From positions 144,447 to 208,446 of the forward strand of contig NZ_VATA01000005.1 of the NCBI RefSeq assembly GCF_005870025.1: 64,000 nt of DNA. Direction: 5' to 3'. The DNA is from Poseidonocella sp. HB161398 (GTDB lineage Bacteria > Pseudomonadota > Alphaproteobacteria > Rhodobacterales > Rhodobacteraceae). Position numbers and translations under genes: made by a program. Within the stretch, counting starts at the first letter, position 1. Every line of letters starts with the position of its first letter. The notes under the pieces are model-generated. The model searched no databases. It was not told the DNA's origin and saw only the letters and a program-made list of their open reading frames with translations. Of the stretch, positions 1-9,290 are shown piece after piece.

Positions 1-964
1 GGAAGACAGCCGTGCCGCTGCCTGCCGGAGGGGCCTCGTCCCGTCGTTCGCCGGATCGGCAGAGAACGGCGGGCTGCGCCGGTGCGGGCGGCCGGACCCG
101 GGCTCCGGCGGCACGAGCGAGCTCGCCCCGGGACGGCAATGGCCATGCAGCCATGGCGGTGCTCCTGTCGCGGCGGGACGAATTGTCGGCGCAGCTCGCA
201 GCTCGCCTTGCCGCTGGACGTGTGGAAAACCGCGATGGTCCTGGCGTCGGGCGGCCTGACCGGCCCCCGCTTGCGGCCGCATCCCGGGTCGAGCCTCCGC
301 GAAGGCCGGATGCGGTGGAGGCAGCCTTCAGGGCAGCTCCGCGGCACGGGGCCGGGCGGTCTCGTGCGGCCGGTGTCTTCGGGCGCGGCCCCGACCCCGC
401 GATGGCACCGGCCACCCGGACGGGATGGTCCTTGCCGATGCAGTCGCCGGGCATGTCCGGATCGAGCCGCCTGCTGCCGCTCCGCAGTCCGGCAGGGGGC
501 CAATAGTGGATTCGTGTCCGTCGTCACGGAGGAACGGGGTCCGGGTTTGGCCGGGACTGCCCCCGGATTTGAGCAGGTCCCGCCGCCTTCAGGACCATTT
601 CCCCGGGCTTTCGGACAGCTCCTTGGCCGAGCACATCTTGCAGCATCCGGCCAGGCGAAACATGTCTGGCGCGGCCTTCCCCGCATTGCCGGAAGCATCG
701 CGGCGTCACGGCCATCTCCGGCGGTTCCGGAGGGCCCGGCGCTCTGGAGGGCAGCTGCCGCCATGCAGCCTCTTGGCGCCGCGGGCGCGGGACAGCGATG
801 ACCGGCCGCGGTTTCCGCCTCGCGGCACGGCGACCATTCTCCGGGGGGCCGGGCTCCGCCCGCTCCGGCAGGATGCCCATGCCGTCCCGGCAGGGCCGCA
901 GCGCCCGGGAACTCTCCGGCATCCGCGGCCCGGGCGCCCGTGCCGGAGGCCGGCGCGGGTCCGG
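1..964. other. GC-rich spacer without recognisable gene
   Basis: Several overlapping frames are open on both strands, but their translations are runs of Arg, Pro, Ala and Gly with no family motif, no consistent ribosome-binding site and no agreement on one frame. This is what very GC-rich non-coding DNA looks like. I see no RNA gene or repeat here. A decayed gene cannot be excluded because the left edge of the window cuts the context. Confidence 0.6.
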
Positions 965-1324
965 CTAGCGCATGAGGTCGGTGACGATGCCGATGGCCTC
1001 CAGCACGACCGCCGTGTCGCGGGCCACCCTGTAGACCTCGCCGTCATAGCGGGCATAGCCCTCTCCCGGTGCCAGCGGCGGAAGGCGCCACTTGCCGTAA
1101 TCGGTGATCCAGACCAGGCCCCCGGGAAGGACCTCGCCGCGGCGGTAGATCTTCTTGAGCTGGCCCGGCGGCAGCCCCGCGGGCTTCTTGGCCAGTCCCG
1201 GCGGCGTCCCCGCGGACGCGCCCGGCGGCAGGGTCTGCACCTTGTCCGGCTTCTTGCTGTCCGCCGCCGCCGGCAGGGCCAGCGACAGCGCCAGGAAAAG
1301 CATCGCGGCATGATCGGTCTTCAT
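965..1324 (-). CDS. CigR/RcnB-like small periplasmic protein
   Basis: The protein has 119 residues. A hydrophobic signal peptide (about residues 1-22, ending in Ala-rich sequence) is followed by a Pro/Gly/Lys-rich stretch with the repeated 'PPG-LAKKPAGLPPGQ' style seen in CigR and RcnB-like proteins. A C-terminal segment 'GEVYRVARDTAVVLEAIGIV' resembles the conserved end of that family. Its function is unclear; relatives are periplasmic or inner-membrane-anchored proteins linked to stress or virulence control. I start at the ATG at 1324 because AGGAGG lies just upstream and the signal peptide begins there; a longer upstream frame has neither. It lies 80 nt downstream of the DUF3604 gene on the same strand and may be the last gene of that unit. 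Confidence 0.7.
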   Translation of the reverse strand: MKTDHAAMLFLALSLALPAAADSKKPDKVQTLPPGASAGTPPGLAKKPAGLPPGQLKKIYRRGEVLPGGLVWITDYGKWRLPPLAPGEGYARYDGEVYRVARDTAVVLEAIGIVTDLMR

Positions 1325-1404
1325 GGTCGTCCTCCTCAGAGTCTCCGGCCTCCGCCGCAAGCGGTCCGGGACACCCGCAGGGTGCCCCTGCGCGCGGCGG
1401 TGCC

Positions 1405-3327
1405 TCAGCCCGGCATGTACCAGATCGGCGAGGTATAGGCGCGCTCCTGCTGCTCCGGCGGCACGTAATCCGGCAGCGGCACGCCGAAGAAGGCCGCGTC
1501 ATGGGTTGTCCAGCGCGGCGTCGGGATCTCCAGCACCCGGACGTAGTAGAAGGCGCGCTGCGCCGGATCGAAGGCCGGATCCTCCCAGAACGCCTGAAGG
1601 AAGGGCGCGCCGATGCTGTTGGAATAGGTCGCGGCGGCGATGTCGACCGTGCTGCCGACGCCGCCCGCGCAGGCGCCGCCCTCGATCGCGCGGGCATCCG
1701 AACAGGCGATGTCATGGATGCTTTCATGCAGGGCGCCGGTGGCGTCCAGCCAGCCCTTGACCACCTGCACCCGGTCGAGATTGGCGCCGTCCGGATCGCG
1801 CAGCACCTTGACCAGCAGCTGCGGCGGACCGGCTTCGGACCCGCCATGGAGGTCGCCGCCCATCGGCACGCCGGCGGCATAGCCATGGGCCGCGAAATCC
1901 GAGCGGTCGAGATCCGCCGGTTCGAACTCCGTCCCGGCAAAGACCCGGATGCGGATGCGCGGACCGGTCGTGGCATAGACCTCCTTGCGCTTCAGCGCGT
2001 CCCAGATCGCCGCCCGGCTGTTCTCCCGCGCCCAGACGGCGGTCATGCCGGAGGCGAGCCCCATGCCGTGCACCTGGTCGTCAGAGGGGTCGTCCGGCGT
2101 CATCCGGCCGGTGATCGCCTCCTCGAAGCGCACCGGATCGGCGGTCGGCTCCACCATCGGCGCCTTGCCGAAGAAATTCGACTCCTCCGCGGTCGAGAGC
2201 CCGGTATGGGAGTCGGTCGAGCCGATCATGCCGAACTTGAACGGGTTCGCCCCCAGTGCCGCCTCGTAGGCCAGCCCGCGCTTCAGCGCCTCGCGGGCAT
2301 ATTCGCGCGGCAGCATCTCCGGCGCCTTCGGCTCCAGCCCGAAGCTGCCCCGGTCCCAGGTGCCGTAATCGGCGAAGGGATCCTCCGGCGACAGGGAGGG
2401 ATGCGCCTCGCCGTCGCCCTTGATCTGGGTGACCTCGTAGACCGGTTCCCAGCGCATCCGCCGCTCGGCGTAATCCGCGTCGATCGGCGCCCGCCCGGTC
2501 AGGGTCACGTCGTCGAACATCAGCCCGTTCGAGAGGTTGCCGTTATGCGGGATCGCCAGCAGCCGCCCGCCGGTCGCCTCCTCGTAGCCCTCCATCCAGG
2601 CCCAGAGATCCTCCGGATCCTCGCTGTCATAGGCGGAGAAGGGAACGACGCGGTCCGCCTCGGCCTTGCCGTCCCGGAAGATGACATTGCGGTGCAGGTT
2701 GTTTCCCGAGGGTCCGGACGTCCATTCATAGCCGATCAGCGCGGTGAAGCTGCCCGGCGCATTGTGGCGCTCGGCCGCATCGGTCATCCGCTGCCACATC
2801 GTGGTGGCCAGGGGGGTGTCCTTCAGCGGATCGCCCGCCCTGTCCTCGCTGACGAAGGCCGCGGCCCAGTAGAGATAGGCCTCGGCCATCGCCTTGCCGT
2901 CGCGCGGCGCGAAGACCCGGCTCAGCCCCTCGGCCCAGGCATTGCCCTGCAGCAGCGTGCCGGCCTCGTCGAGCGCGATGTAGAGCCCGAGATTCTCCGC
3001 ATGATCGGCCACCACCAGGAAATCCAGCGGCCGCGCCAGCCGGGCCGGGATGCCGTTCGAGGAGAGCACCGTCTCGCCCTTGGCGAAGCGGTAGGCGTCG
3101 TCGGGCGTGGTGGTGGCGCCCACCAGCCCGGCATCCGCGGAATAGGCGGTGTGCAGATGGGTGTCGCCGAACAGCACCTGGTCGGGATAGTCCCGCTGCA
3201 GGTAGGGCGAGTACTGCACGTCCGGTTCCGGCGCCATCCCCACCAGCTCCTGGGCGGCCGCGGGCGGTCCCGCCAGCAATGCCGAGGCCGCGCAGGCCCC
3301 GGCCGCGAATGTCCTGAAGGTCGTCAT
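1405..3327 (-). CDS. DUF3604 family secreted PHP-like protein (paralogue 1)
   Basis: The protein has 640 residues with an N-terminal signal peptide cleaved near residue 25, so it is exported. The body is a DUF3604 domain, a PHP-like putative metallohydrolase fold. Candidate metal ligands are visible: 'GDTHLHTAYS' (His57 and His59), 'VVADHAENLG' (Asp108, His109), 'AIPHNGNLSNG' (His261) and 'GSTDSHTGL' (His374). The family is common in marine and hydrocarbon-associated bacteria, but no reaction is established to my knowledge, so substrate and role are open. It lies 28 nt behind the outer-membrane protein gene and is probably co-transcribed with it. A paralogue with the same motif series lies at 15573-17540. 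The family call is firm; any enzymatic role is inference. Confidence 0.85.
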   Translation of the reverse strand: MTTFRTFAAGACAASALLAGPPAAAQELVGMAPEPDVQYSPYLQRDYPDQVLFGDTHLHTAYSADAGLVGATTTPDDAYRFAKGETVLSSNGIPARLARPLDFLVVADHAENLGLYIALDEAGTLLQGNAWAEGLSRVFAPRDGKAMAEAYLYWAAAFVSEDRAGDPLKDTPLATTMWQRMTDAAERHNAPGSFTALIGYEWTSGPSGNNLHRNVIFRDGKAEADRVVPFSAYDSEDPEDLWAWMEGYEEATGGRLLAIPHNGNLSNGLMFDDVTLTGRAPIDADYAERRMRWEPVYEVTQIKGDGEAHPSLSPEDPFADYGTWDRGSFGLEPKAPEMLPREYAREALKRGLAYEAALGANPFKFGMIGSTDSHTGLSTAEESNFFGKAPMVEPTADPVRFEEAITGRMTPDDPSDDQVHGMGLASGMTAVWARENSRAAIWDALKRKEVYATTGPRIRIRVFAGTEFEPADLDRSDFAAHGYAAGVPMGGDLHGGSEAGPPQLLVKVLRDPDGANLDRVQVVKGWLDATGALHESIHDIACSDARAIEGGACAGGVGSTVDIAAATYSNSIGAPFLQAFWEDPAFDPAQRAFYYVRVLEIPTPRWTTHDAAFFGVPLPDYVPPEQQERAYTSPIWYMPG

Positions 3328-3355
3328 GGTTCCCCCCTCCGCAGGCGCCGCGGTT

Positions 3356-4108
3356 CTAGAACTTGAAGGTCAGGCCGAGGATCGGCCCGGACTGGGTGAC
3401 GTCGTAGACCGTGCCGCCTTCCTCGTAGTCGATGTAGAGATGGCGCCAGCCGGCCGAGAGCGCGGCCAGCTCGCTGAAGGCCCAGTTCACCCCGGCGGTC
3501 ACCGTCCATTCCAGATCGGCCCCCGCGCCGAAGCCGCCGATATCGGCGGAGCCGAAGGCCGTCCATTTCCCCCCCAGCGCATAGCGCCCGGCGATCCCGA
3601 TGATCAGGTCGGTCCAGTCGTCATCGGTGTCCTTGCGGTAGGTGGCTGCCGCAGTTCGGACCTTGTAGTCGTTCTCGAGGCTCCAGTAGCGGAAGCCGCC
3701 ATAGACATCGAGATTGTAGCCCGGCGCCGCGGCGACCGTCCGGCCGGCCGCCAGGGCCAGGTTGGCGGTGCGGCTCTCGATCTCGACGCTCTGCACGGTC
3801 GGGCCGTTGACGGTCTCCTTCGAGGTCGTCTTCACGGCCGAGCTGTCGAGATAGAAGACCCAGGGCCCGTTGCGCGCGCTGGCGAAGAGGAACAGGCCGT
3901 AATCCAGATCCTCCCAGATGTCGCCGAAGGACAGGTCCACGGGCTGGGCCGGAAAGCCCGGTATGGTTCCGAGATCGCCGTCGATCCCGGACATCCAGAC
4001 ATAGGGCGTGACGGTGAATTCCCAGTCTCCGGCCGCGGGCATGGCGCCCGGCAGCTGGACGAGCAGTGCCGCGCAGGCGGAGCACAGGCCTTTCCCGAGG
4101 GCAGTCAT
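3356..4108 (-). CDS. Outer-membrane beta-barrel-like protein
   Basis: The protein has 250 residues: a signal peptide (about 1-26), then alternating polar/aromatic strands such as 'WEFTVTPYVWMSGIDGDLG', a central 'YGGFRYWSL' strand and 'GWRHLYIDYE', closing with a terminal aromatic 'GLTFKF'. A C-terminal Phe strand is the usual signal for assembly into the outer membrane by the BAM complex. The opening 'W-F-VTPYVWMSGIDGD' is typical of a conserved hypothetical family often annotated as outer membrane protein. It is the first gene of a unit with DUF3604 protein 1, which could place that secreted protein and this barrel in one envelope process. No specific transport function can be read from the sequence. 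Confidence 0.75.
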   Translation of the reverse strand: MTALGKGLCSACAALLVQLPGAMPAAGDWEFTVTPYVWMSGIDGDLGTIPGFPAQPVDLSFGDIWEDLDYGLFLFASARNGPWVFYLDSSAVKTTSKETVNGPTVQSVEIESRTANLALAAGRTVAAAPGYNLDVYGGFRYWSLENDYKVRTAAATYRKDTDDDWTDLIIGIAGRYALGGKWTAFGSADIGGFGAGADLEWTVTAGVNWAFSELAALSAGWRHLYIDYEEGGTVYDVTQSGPILGLTFKF

Positions 4109-4344
4109 GTTGCGTCTCCTCTTTTTTTGCGGAGGGGATCGCCGGAGGACCTGCCTGTTCCGCCGCGTTCGGGGGCGGGGAACGGGACCTGCGCCGGATC
4201 CGCTCCGGGGAAGCGCCGCCGACCGATGCGGCCGCCCGGCCCCGGCCCGAAGGCCGCGGCCCGGCCGGAGGTCGGGCCCGGCGCTGCCACGATGCTGTAC
4301 GGAAAACGGGAACCGAGATCACAAGGCTACATTGGTGCAAACGT

Positions 4345-4362
4345 ATATTGAGATATGAATAT
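4345..4362. promoter_or_regulatory. AT-rich dyad upstream of the barrel/DUF3604 unit
   Basis: ATATT-N8-AATAT forms an inverted repeat in the only AT-rich patch between the barrel gene (start 4108) and the DUF4239 gene. It is a candidate promoter/operator for the leftward unit, but it sits about 240 bases upstream of the start, so the assignment is weak. Confidence 0.3.
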
Positions 4363-4389
4363 CATGTCATTGACGTGGATCATGGAACT

Positions 4390-4428
4390 CCGGGGCCGTG
4401 GCCCGCGCCGTCCGGGTCACGGCCCCGG
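4390..4428 (-). terminator. Hairpin terminator of the DUF4239-like gene
   Basis: CCGGGGCCGTG (4390-4400) pairs perfectly with CACGGCCCCGG (4418-4428) around a 17-nt loop. One arm covers the stop codon of the DUF4239-like gene. There is no T-run, so this is a stem-loop of the kind seen in high-GC genomes rather than a textbook intrinsic terminator. Confidence 0.55.
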
Positions 4429-5223
4429 AGAGGTCTCCATCTCCGCGATCAGGTCGGAAAGGCTGTCCTGGCGCAGCTGGATCAGGCCGCGGGACGAATT
4501 GTCGAAATCGGCGATCAGGACGATCAGCCCCGCCAGCACCGCTGCGAAGACGCTCATCCGGCCGGGCCGGAGCGACCCGGCCGCCGCCTCGTTCTGCGAG
4601 GCGAGGCCGATGCCCAGGGCGGCCAGCAAGACCGTGAAGGCCAGCGCGACGGGCGACATGCGGTCGAAGCCCGCGGCCATCCGCAGGGCATGGGCGTCGA
4701 TGACGTCGTTCATGGCCTGCACCACCAGCATCTGCACATGTCCCGGAACCTCGCCGGACACCGCCTGCAGCGTGGCGGGCCAGAGCCTGGCCTGTTCGGC
4801 CAGCGAGGCCGCGATTTCCTCCAGGGCGAGGTCCATGTCGTTGCGCGCCGCGTCCGACATCACCCGGGTCCGGGCATAGGCCAGCAGCCGGTCCTTCAGG
4901 TCGCTGCGGCCGGGCTCGGGCAGGAGGTCGGCCCGCAGGAACGCGGTGCCGATGACGTTGGCCTCGTGGACCAGCGCCGCCTTCCGCGCGTCGATCCGGG
5001 TCAGGCAGAAGGAATAGGTGAAGGCCAGCACGAGGCCCAGCAGCGCGAGCAGCGCCCCGACCTCCAGATCGCCCTTGGCGGGCCTGGCGCCGGCCGCTTG
5101 CCGCCCGGCGCGGCGCGCGACACGCCGTCCGTTCCAGGCGCCGAGCGCCATGGCGGCCAGCAGGATGGACAGGATGGACAGGGCGAAGACCCAGAGCGGG
5201 AGCCCGTAAATCCAGAAGATCAT
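4417..5223 (-). CDS. DUF4239-like integral membrane protein
   Basis: The protein has 268 residues, beginning 'MIFWIYGLPLWVFALSILSI'. It has two N-terminal hydrophobic helices (about 1-30 and 55-75), a soluble central part ('IDARKAALVHEANVIGTAFL', about 78-97) and two C-terminal helices (about 190-210 and 225-243). The order of two helices, a charged 'EANVIGTAFLRADLLP' block, then two helices is that of the DUF4239/bestrophin-like family, so an ion-channel-like role is possible but unproven. I start at 5223 because the upstream 23 residues of the open frame are Arg-rich, and the first helix starts right after this Met. It is monocistronic: a hairpin follows it and a long spacer precedes it. 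Confidence 0.7.
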   Translation of the reverse strand: MIFWIYGLPLWVFALSILSILLAAMALGAWNGRRVARRAGRQAAGARPAKGDLEVGALLALLGLVLAFTYSFCLTRIDARKAALVHEANVIGTAFLRADLLPEPGRSDLKDRLLAYARTRVMSDAARNDMDLALEEIAASLAEQARLWPATLQAVSGEVPGHVQMLVVQAMNDVIDAHALRMAAGFDRMSPVALAFTVLLAALGIGLASQNEAAAGSLRPGRMSVFAAVLAGLIVLIADFDNSSRGLIQLRQDSLSDLIAEMETSPGP

Positions 5224-6773
5224 GGCCTTGGCCCTCCGGCACGGGGGGCGCGACAGGCGGCTCTGGCGCTCCCCGGTTGCGATGTGGCGCATCGCCGACC
5301 CGCGATGCAGGGAAGTCCGGTCTTCCGTCCGCGGCCGGTGCTCTGCGCGGCCCGTCCGGCTGTCCCGTCCGGCTGCGGCCCCCGGCGCGGCATGGTCCCG
5401 CGCGCCGCCGGTCCGCCTGGCATGAATGGCGCCATCTTTCGGTACCGCCCGCCTTGATCGCGGTCAACTCAGGGTTGCGTTTCCGGAAGCGGGATGGCGG
5501 TCATGCCTCGCAGCCCGGCCGCACCGCCCGCCGATTGCCGGGAACCGGGGGCGCTCCGGGATGGATCGCGGAGGGCGAAGACGATGCTCGACCGGATCCC
5601 GCCCGTCTGGCTGGCCGCAATCGCGGGCAGCTCCGCCGCTCCCGGCGCGGACTGCCTTGCCCGCCATGCTCTCGCGGACCGGGCTGGAAGAGCTCGGCCG
5701 CGGGTCCTGCCCGCCGGTCGCGATGGTCGCCGGGACCCCAAGACGGCCCCCGGTGCCGCCACCCCGGTCCCTGCCGGTGGCTGGACCCAGGGCAGGGGGG
5801 CCGCGGCGCAGGCGGACAACGCCGTCAGGAAGATCGCCCGTCCCGTCAATGGCACGCGCCATGTCCGAGCGATGGCCTGCGTGACCGACGCGCCCATGGC
5901 GCGGAAGGTCCCGGCCTCCGACGGCCCCCAACTCCCGCTCGTGACCTCCGGCCGCGACCATGGCGCGACCGGTCAGCTCTCGACCCGGCAGGACGATTTC
6001 GCCACGCGCGGAAACGCGGCTGTCCCGGCGCGCAGGCCGGGGGCGCGGGCCTGCGCCGTTCCCCGCGCGCTCCCTCATGCCGTGGCTCCCGGGCAGATTG
6101 CGCGAAGGGCCGAGCATCCGGCATGGGCGGCGGTCATTCAGCTTTGCGTGGCGCGTCGGTTCGCGGGCTCCTGGTCCAGGGCGGAAGCTCGGGCCCGCGC
6201 GAGACCATGATACCCGGCAGCCGCGCCGGAACACCGGCGAACAAGGCTCGCGGATCGATCCGGATGAGCACAGCTCGACGGTCGCAGCCGATGGGGCCGC
6301 GAGGCCCGCGCCTGCAGCGACGCCCGCGGGGCAGAGGCGCGCGCGCCGGCGCGCCGCAATTCCAGGCCAGGGAAACCGGACACCGCCGGCGGGCCCGGAG
6401 CGACCTCCTGCGGATTTGCACGCAACTCGGCCGGGCGCTCTGGCGGAACAGCGCCGGAGGCCGCCGCCGCGGCGGGGGTCCGCATGTGAGCCGGAGCGGG
6501 AGAAGTTCCGGGGGCCTTTTCCCCGGCGACGGAATGACCAGCGAGACGTTGCCCGGCCGACAGCCGGAGTCGCGACGGGGCGCGGAACGCCAAGTCGGCG
6601 AGGTCCGGATCGGCGTGCGGTCCCGGTCCCGGCATCGCTCGGAGCCGCGCGCGCAGGCGACCTGCGGTCGCCAGGTGATTTGCGCAACGGCACTTTTTCG
6701 CACAGCGCCAGGCTTGTGCACGGCCGTTCCGGATGCTGTCATGCGCCTGCATCCCGACCGGAGAGAGTCCCCC
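5224..6773. other. 1.55-kb GC-rich divergent spacer
   Basis: The spacer lies between the leftward DUF4239-like gene and the rightward hydrolase-like gene. Long frames exist on both strands, including an in-frame upstream extension of the next gene to 5277, but all translate to Arg/Pro/Ala-rich sequence without motifs. I support no gene, RNA or repeat here. Confidence 0.6.
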
Positions 6774-7958
6774 ATGCAGCTGACCCGAGCGATCCTTCTG
6801 TCCGTCCTGCTGCCATGGGCCGCGACGGCACAGGCCCGGGAGCTGTCGCCCGCCGGTCTCGATGCGGTCCGCGAGATCGCGCGCGGCCAGTTCGACGCCC
6901 GGGCGCTCAATTCCATGGTCTACGAGCTCCGCATCGACGGCGTGCCGGTGATGACCGAGGCCATGGGCGAAGCGATGGCCGGCGTGCCCGCAACGGTCGA
7001 CGGCCATTTCCGCAACGGGGCCGTGGCCCTGGCCTATGTCGCGGCGCTGGCCCTGCGCCTTGCCGAAGAGGGGCAGATCGATCTCGACGCCCCGATCGCC
7101 CGCTGGCTGCCGGAGCTGCCCGGCGCGGATCAGGCGACGATCCGGATGCTGGCCAACATGACCGCGGGCTACCCGGACCATGTCGCCAATGAAGAGCGCT
7201 TCCTGAAGCCGAGTGCCGACGACCCCTTTGCCGCCTGGAGCCCGCGGGAGCTGATCGCGATCAGCCTGTCCGCGCCGCGGCTGTTTGCGCCGGGCACGAA
7301 CTGGGACTACTCCCATAGCGGCTACGTCATCCTGGGCCAGGTGCTCGAGGCCGCCACGGGCCGCTCCATGCACGACCTGATGCAGGCCTATGTCCTCGAT
7401 CCGCTCGGGCTGGCCGGGACCTACGGGTTCGACACCGCCGAAATCCCCGCCCCGGTGATCCAGGCCTTCACCGCCGAGCGCGGCGTCTGGGAGGATGCCA
7501 CCTACTGGAACCCGTCCTGGACCCTGCCGGCCGGGGCCATCCAGGTGACCACGATCTCCGACATGGCGGGCAGCTTCGACAGGATCGTGGGCGTCGACGG
7601 CTTCCTCTCTTCCGCCTCGCGGGCGCAGATGATCGACCCGCTGCTGATCGGCTTCGGATCGCCGCTGCCCGGCTGCCCGAACTGCCATGCCCTGACCGAG
7701 GCGTTCAATTACGGTCTCGGGGCGATACTGCAGGGGGACTGGGTGTTCCAGACGCCCTCCTTCTCCGGCTACGCCTCTGCCGTCGCCACGCTGCCCGGGG
7801 AGCGCGCCGGGAATGGCCGCGTCACCATCGCCGTGGCGGTGACCTACACCCGCGCCTCCTTCGAGGACTGGTCCGGCGCGCTGCCCAATGCCGCGGATCA
7901 TGCGCTGCGCCTGATCGCCAGGGCGGTGGTGCCCGAGAACCCTCCGCCGATGCGCTAG
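6774..7958 (+). CDS. Class C beta-lactamase-fold protein, catalytic residues missing
   Basis: The protein has 394 residues. A signal peptide ('LLSVLLPWAATAQA', cleaved near residue 21) is followed by a serine beta-lactamase/esterase fold of the class C/EstB type. Fold landmarks are clear: 'LRLAEEGQIDLDAPIARWLP' (95-113), 'YSHSGYVILGQVLEAATG' (179-196) and a C-terminal sheet. The nucleophile motif SxxK, expected at 'FRxGSVTK', reads 'FRNGAVAL' (Ala83, Leu86). The usual YxN is YSH (179-181), and no KTG/HxG motif is evident. The protein is therefore probably not a beta-lactamase or esterase by the normal mechanism and may be a binding protein or carry a rewired site. The start at 6774 follows GGAGAGAG and opens a good signal peptide; upstream in-frame sequence is spacer. 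It stands alone. Confidence 0.8.
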   Translation: MQLTRAILLSVLLPWAATAQARELSPAGLDAVREIARGQFDARALNSMVYELRIDGVPVMTEAMGEAMAGVPATVDGHFRNGAVALAYVAALALRLAEEGQIDLDAPIARWLPELPGADQATIRMLANMTAGYPDHVANEERFLKPSADDPFAAWSPRELIAISLSAPRLFAPGTNWDYSHSGYVILGQVLEAATGRSMHDLMQAYVLDPLGLAGTYGFDTAEIPAPVIQAFTAERGVWEDATYWNPSWTLPAGAIQVTTISDMAGSFDRIVGVDGFLSSASRAQMIDPLLIGFGSPLPGCPNCHALTEAFNYGLGAILQGDWVFQTPSFSGYASAVATLPGERAGNGRVTIAVAVTYTRASFEDWSGALPNAADHALRLIARAVVPENPPPMR

Positions 7959-8387
7959 GGCAGGGCGCGCTTCGACAGGCCCCGACCGTTGACCCGGCCC
8001 CGGCGGCATCGCGGCAATCCGGCCCGGCAGGCACGCATGCCGGAGCTTGCCGCGCTCGGGCGCGATCCGCCGACCTTCGACGGCAGGCAGGCGAAGGATA
8101 GTTCCGGGATGCGGGCGCCAAGCGCCTGAGCCGGGGGATCAATCGCCGCGAAGGCCGTGGACAGGGGCGCGGCGGTCCTGCGCAGGCGGTTCGGGAGGGC
8201 GTCGCCAGGCTGCCGCCGCCATCGAGCGGGGCCTGCCTGCGGGCGGCGTTCCCGCGAATGGCCGGAGCGTCCGCATCCCCGGCTTCCGCTTGCCGGAACA
8301 TGCGGCCGGGCGCGCCGGGCGGCGGCTCCGGGGAGCGTGGCCTCCGCCGGGAAGCGGTCCCTGCGCCATCGGCGGCGTCGCGGCGGG
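7959..8387. other. Convergent spacer
   Basis: This is 429 bases between the convergent hydrolase-like gene and the LysR gene. It is GC-rich and open in several frames. I see no family motif, RNA or clear terminator. Confidence 0.55.
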
Positions 8388-9290
8388 TCAGTCCCGGCAT
8401 GCCCGCAGGATGACGTCCCTCAGCCAGCGGTGCATGGCCGAGCTGTTGGTCCGCTGCGTCCAGACCAGAGACAGGCTGAACGCGCCGCGGAACGGGCACT
8501 GCCCGATCACCAGCCCGTCCGATATCCGGTCCGCCAGCCGGCGCGGGATGGTGGCCACGAGGTTCGAGCCGGCCAGAAGTTCCGAGAGGGCGGCAGGGCT
8601 CGGCACGGTCAGGGTGGGGGCCAGCACGTGCCCGGCCGCCTCGAGTTCCTGGAGATAGGCGGATTTCCAGGTGCCGCCGTAGTCGATCAGAAGATGCTTC
8701 AGCGACAGGTATTCCTCGATGCCCAGATTCCTGCCCGCCGCCGGATGGCCGGGATCCGTCAGGCAGATGTATTCCTCGGAAAACAGCCTGCGGGCGTGGA
8801 ACCCGGATTCGCGGCGCTCGAACGGTCCGAGCAGCACGTCGGCCTCGCGCTCCAGCAGCCGGACATGCCCGTCGCCGAGCGCGCTGGTGACCCGCAGCGA
8901 CATGTTCGGCGCCTCGGCCCGCAGCGCCGCGACCACGCGCGGGATCAGCAGGATGCGTTCGTAGTAGTTGCAGGCGATGGTCACGGTCCGGGTCGACTGC
9001 CCGGGGACGAAGGTCTCGGGCTGGGCCAAGCCGTCGATGATGTCGAGCATTTCGGCCGCGCGCAGGAGCAGCTGCTCGCAGCGCAGCGTCGCCACCTGCC
9101 GTCCGCCCTCGGGCACGAAGAGCGGATCATGGAAGCACGCGCGCAGCTTGCCGATCGTGTAGCTGACCGCCGACTGGTTGACGTCGAGATGTTCCGCCGC
9201 CCGCGTGAAGGAGCCGAGCCGGTGCACGACCCGCAACGTATTCAGCGCCGCGAAATCAATCGACGCGGGATCCCATTTCCCCTCTGCCAT
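8388..9290 (-). CDS. LysR-family regulator of the P450-TRAP operon
   Basis: The protein has 300 residues. An N-terminal winged helix-turn-helix is visible at about residues 14-70 ('LGSFTRAAEHLDVNQSAVSY', then 'FHDPLFVPEGGRQ'). The style is close to the NodD-type branch, where 'DPLFV' replaces the common 'LFxR'. A LysR substrate-binding domain fills the rest. It is transcribed divergently from the P450 operon, the classic arrangement for a LysR activator of its neighbour. I place the start at 9290 ('MAEGKWDP'); an open frame reaches 40 codons further but runs through the AT-rich promoter region. The inducer is probably the P450/TRAP substrate or a product of it (inference). Confidence 0.85.
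   Translation of the reverse strand: MAEGKWDPASIDFAALNTLRVVHRLGSFTRAAEHLDVNQSAVSYTIGKLRACFHDPLFVPEGGRQVATLRCEQLLLRAAEMLDIIDGLAQPETFVPGQSTRTVTIACNYYERILLIPRVVAALRAEAPNMSLRVTSALGDGHVRLLEREADVLLGPFERRESGFHARRLFSEEYICLTDPGHPAAGRNLGIEEYLSLKHLLIDYGGTWKSAYLQELEAAGHVLAPTLTVPSPAALSELLAGSNLVATIPRRLADRISDGLVIGQCPFRGAFSLSLVWTQRTNSSAMHRWLRDVILRACRD

Noticed and set aside
425..1438. 337-codon open frame on the plus strand
   Set aside because: It crosses the CigR-like gene on the other strand, is Arg/Pro/Ala-rich and has no motif.
1501..3366. 621-codon plus-strand frame opposite DUF3604 gene 1
   Set aside because: It is the antisense shadow of a gene with clear signal peptide and family motifs.
5277..6773. 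In-frame upstream extension of the hydrolase-like gene by about 500 codons
   Set aside because: The extension is spacer sequence without motifs; the signal peptide and ribosome-binding site at 6774 mark the true start.
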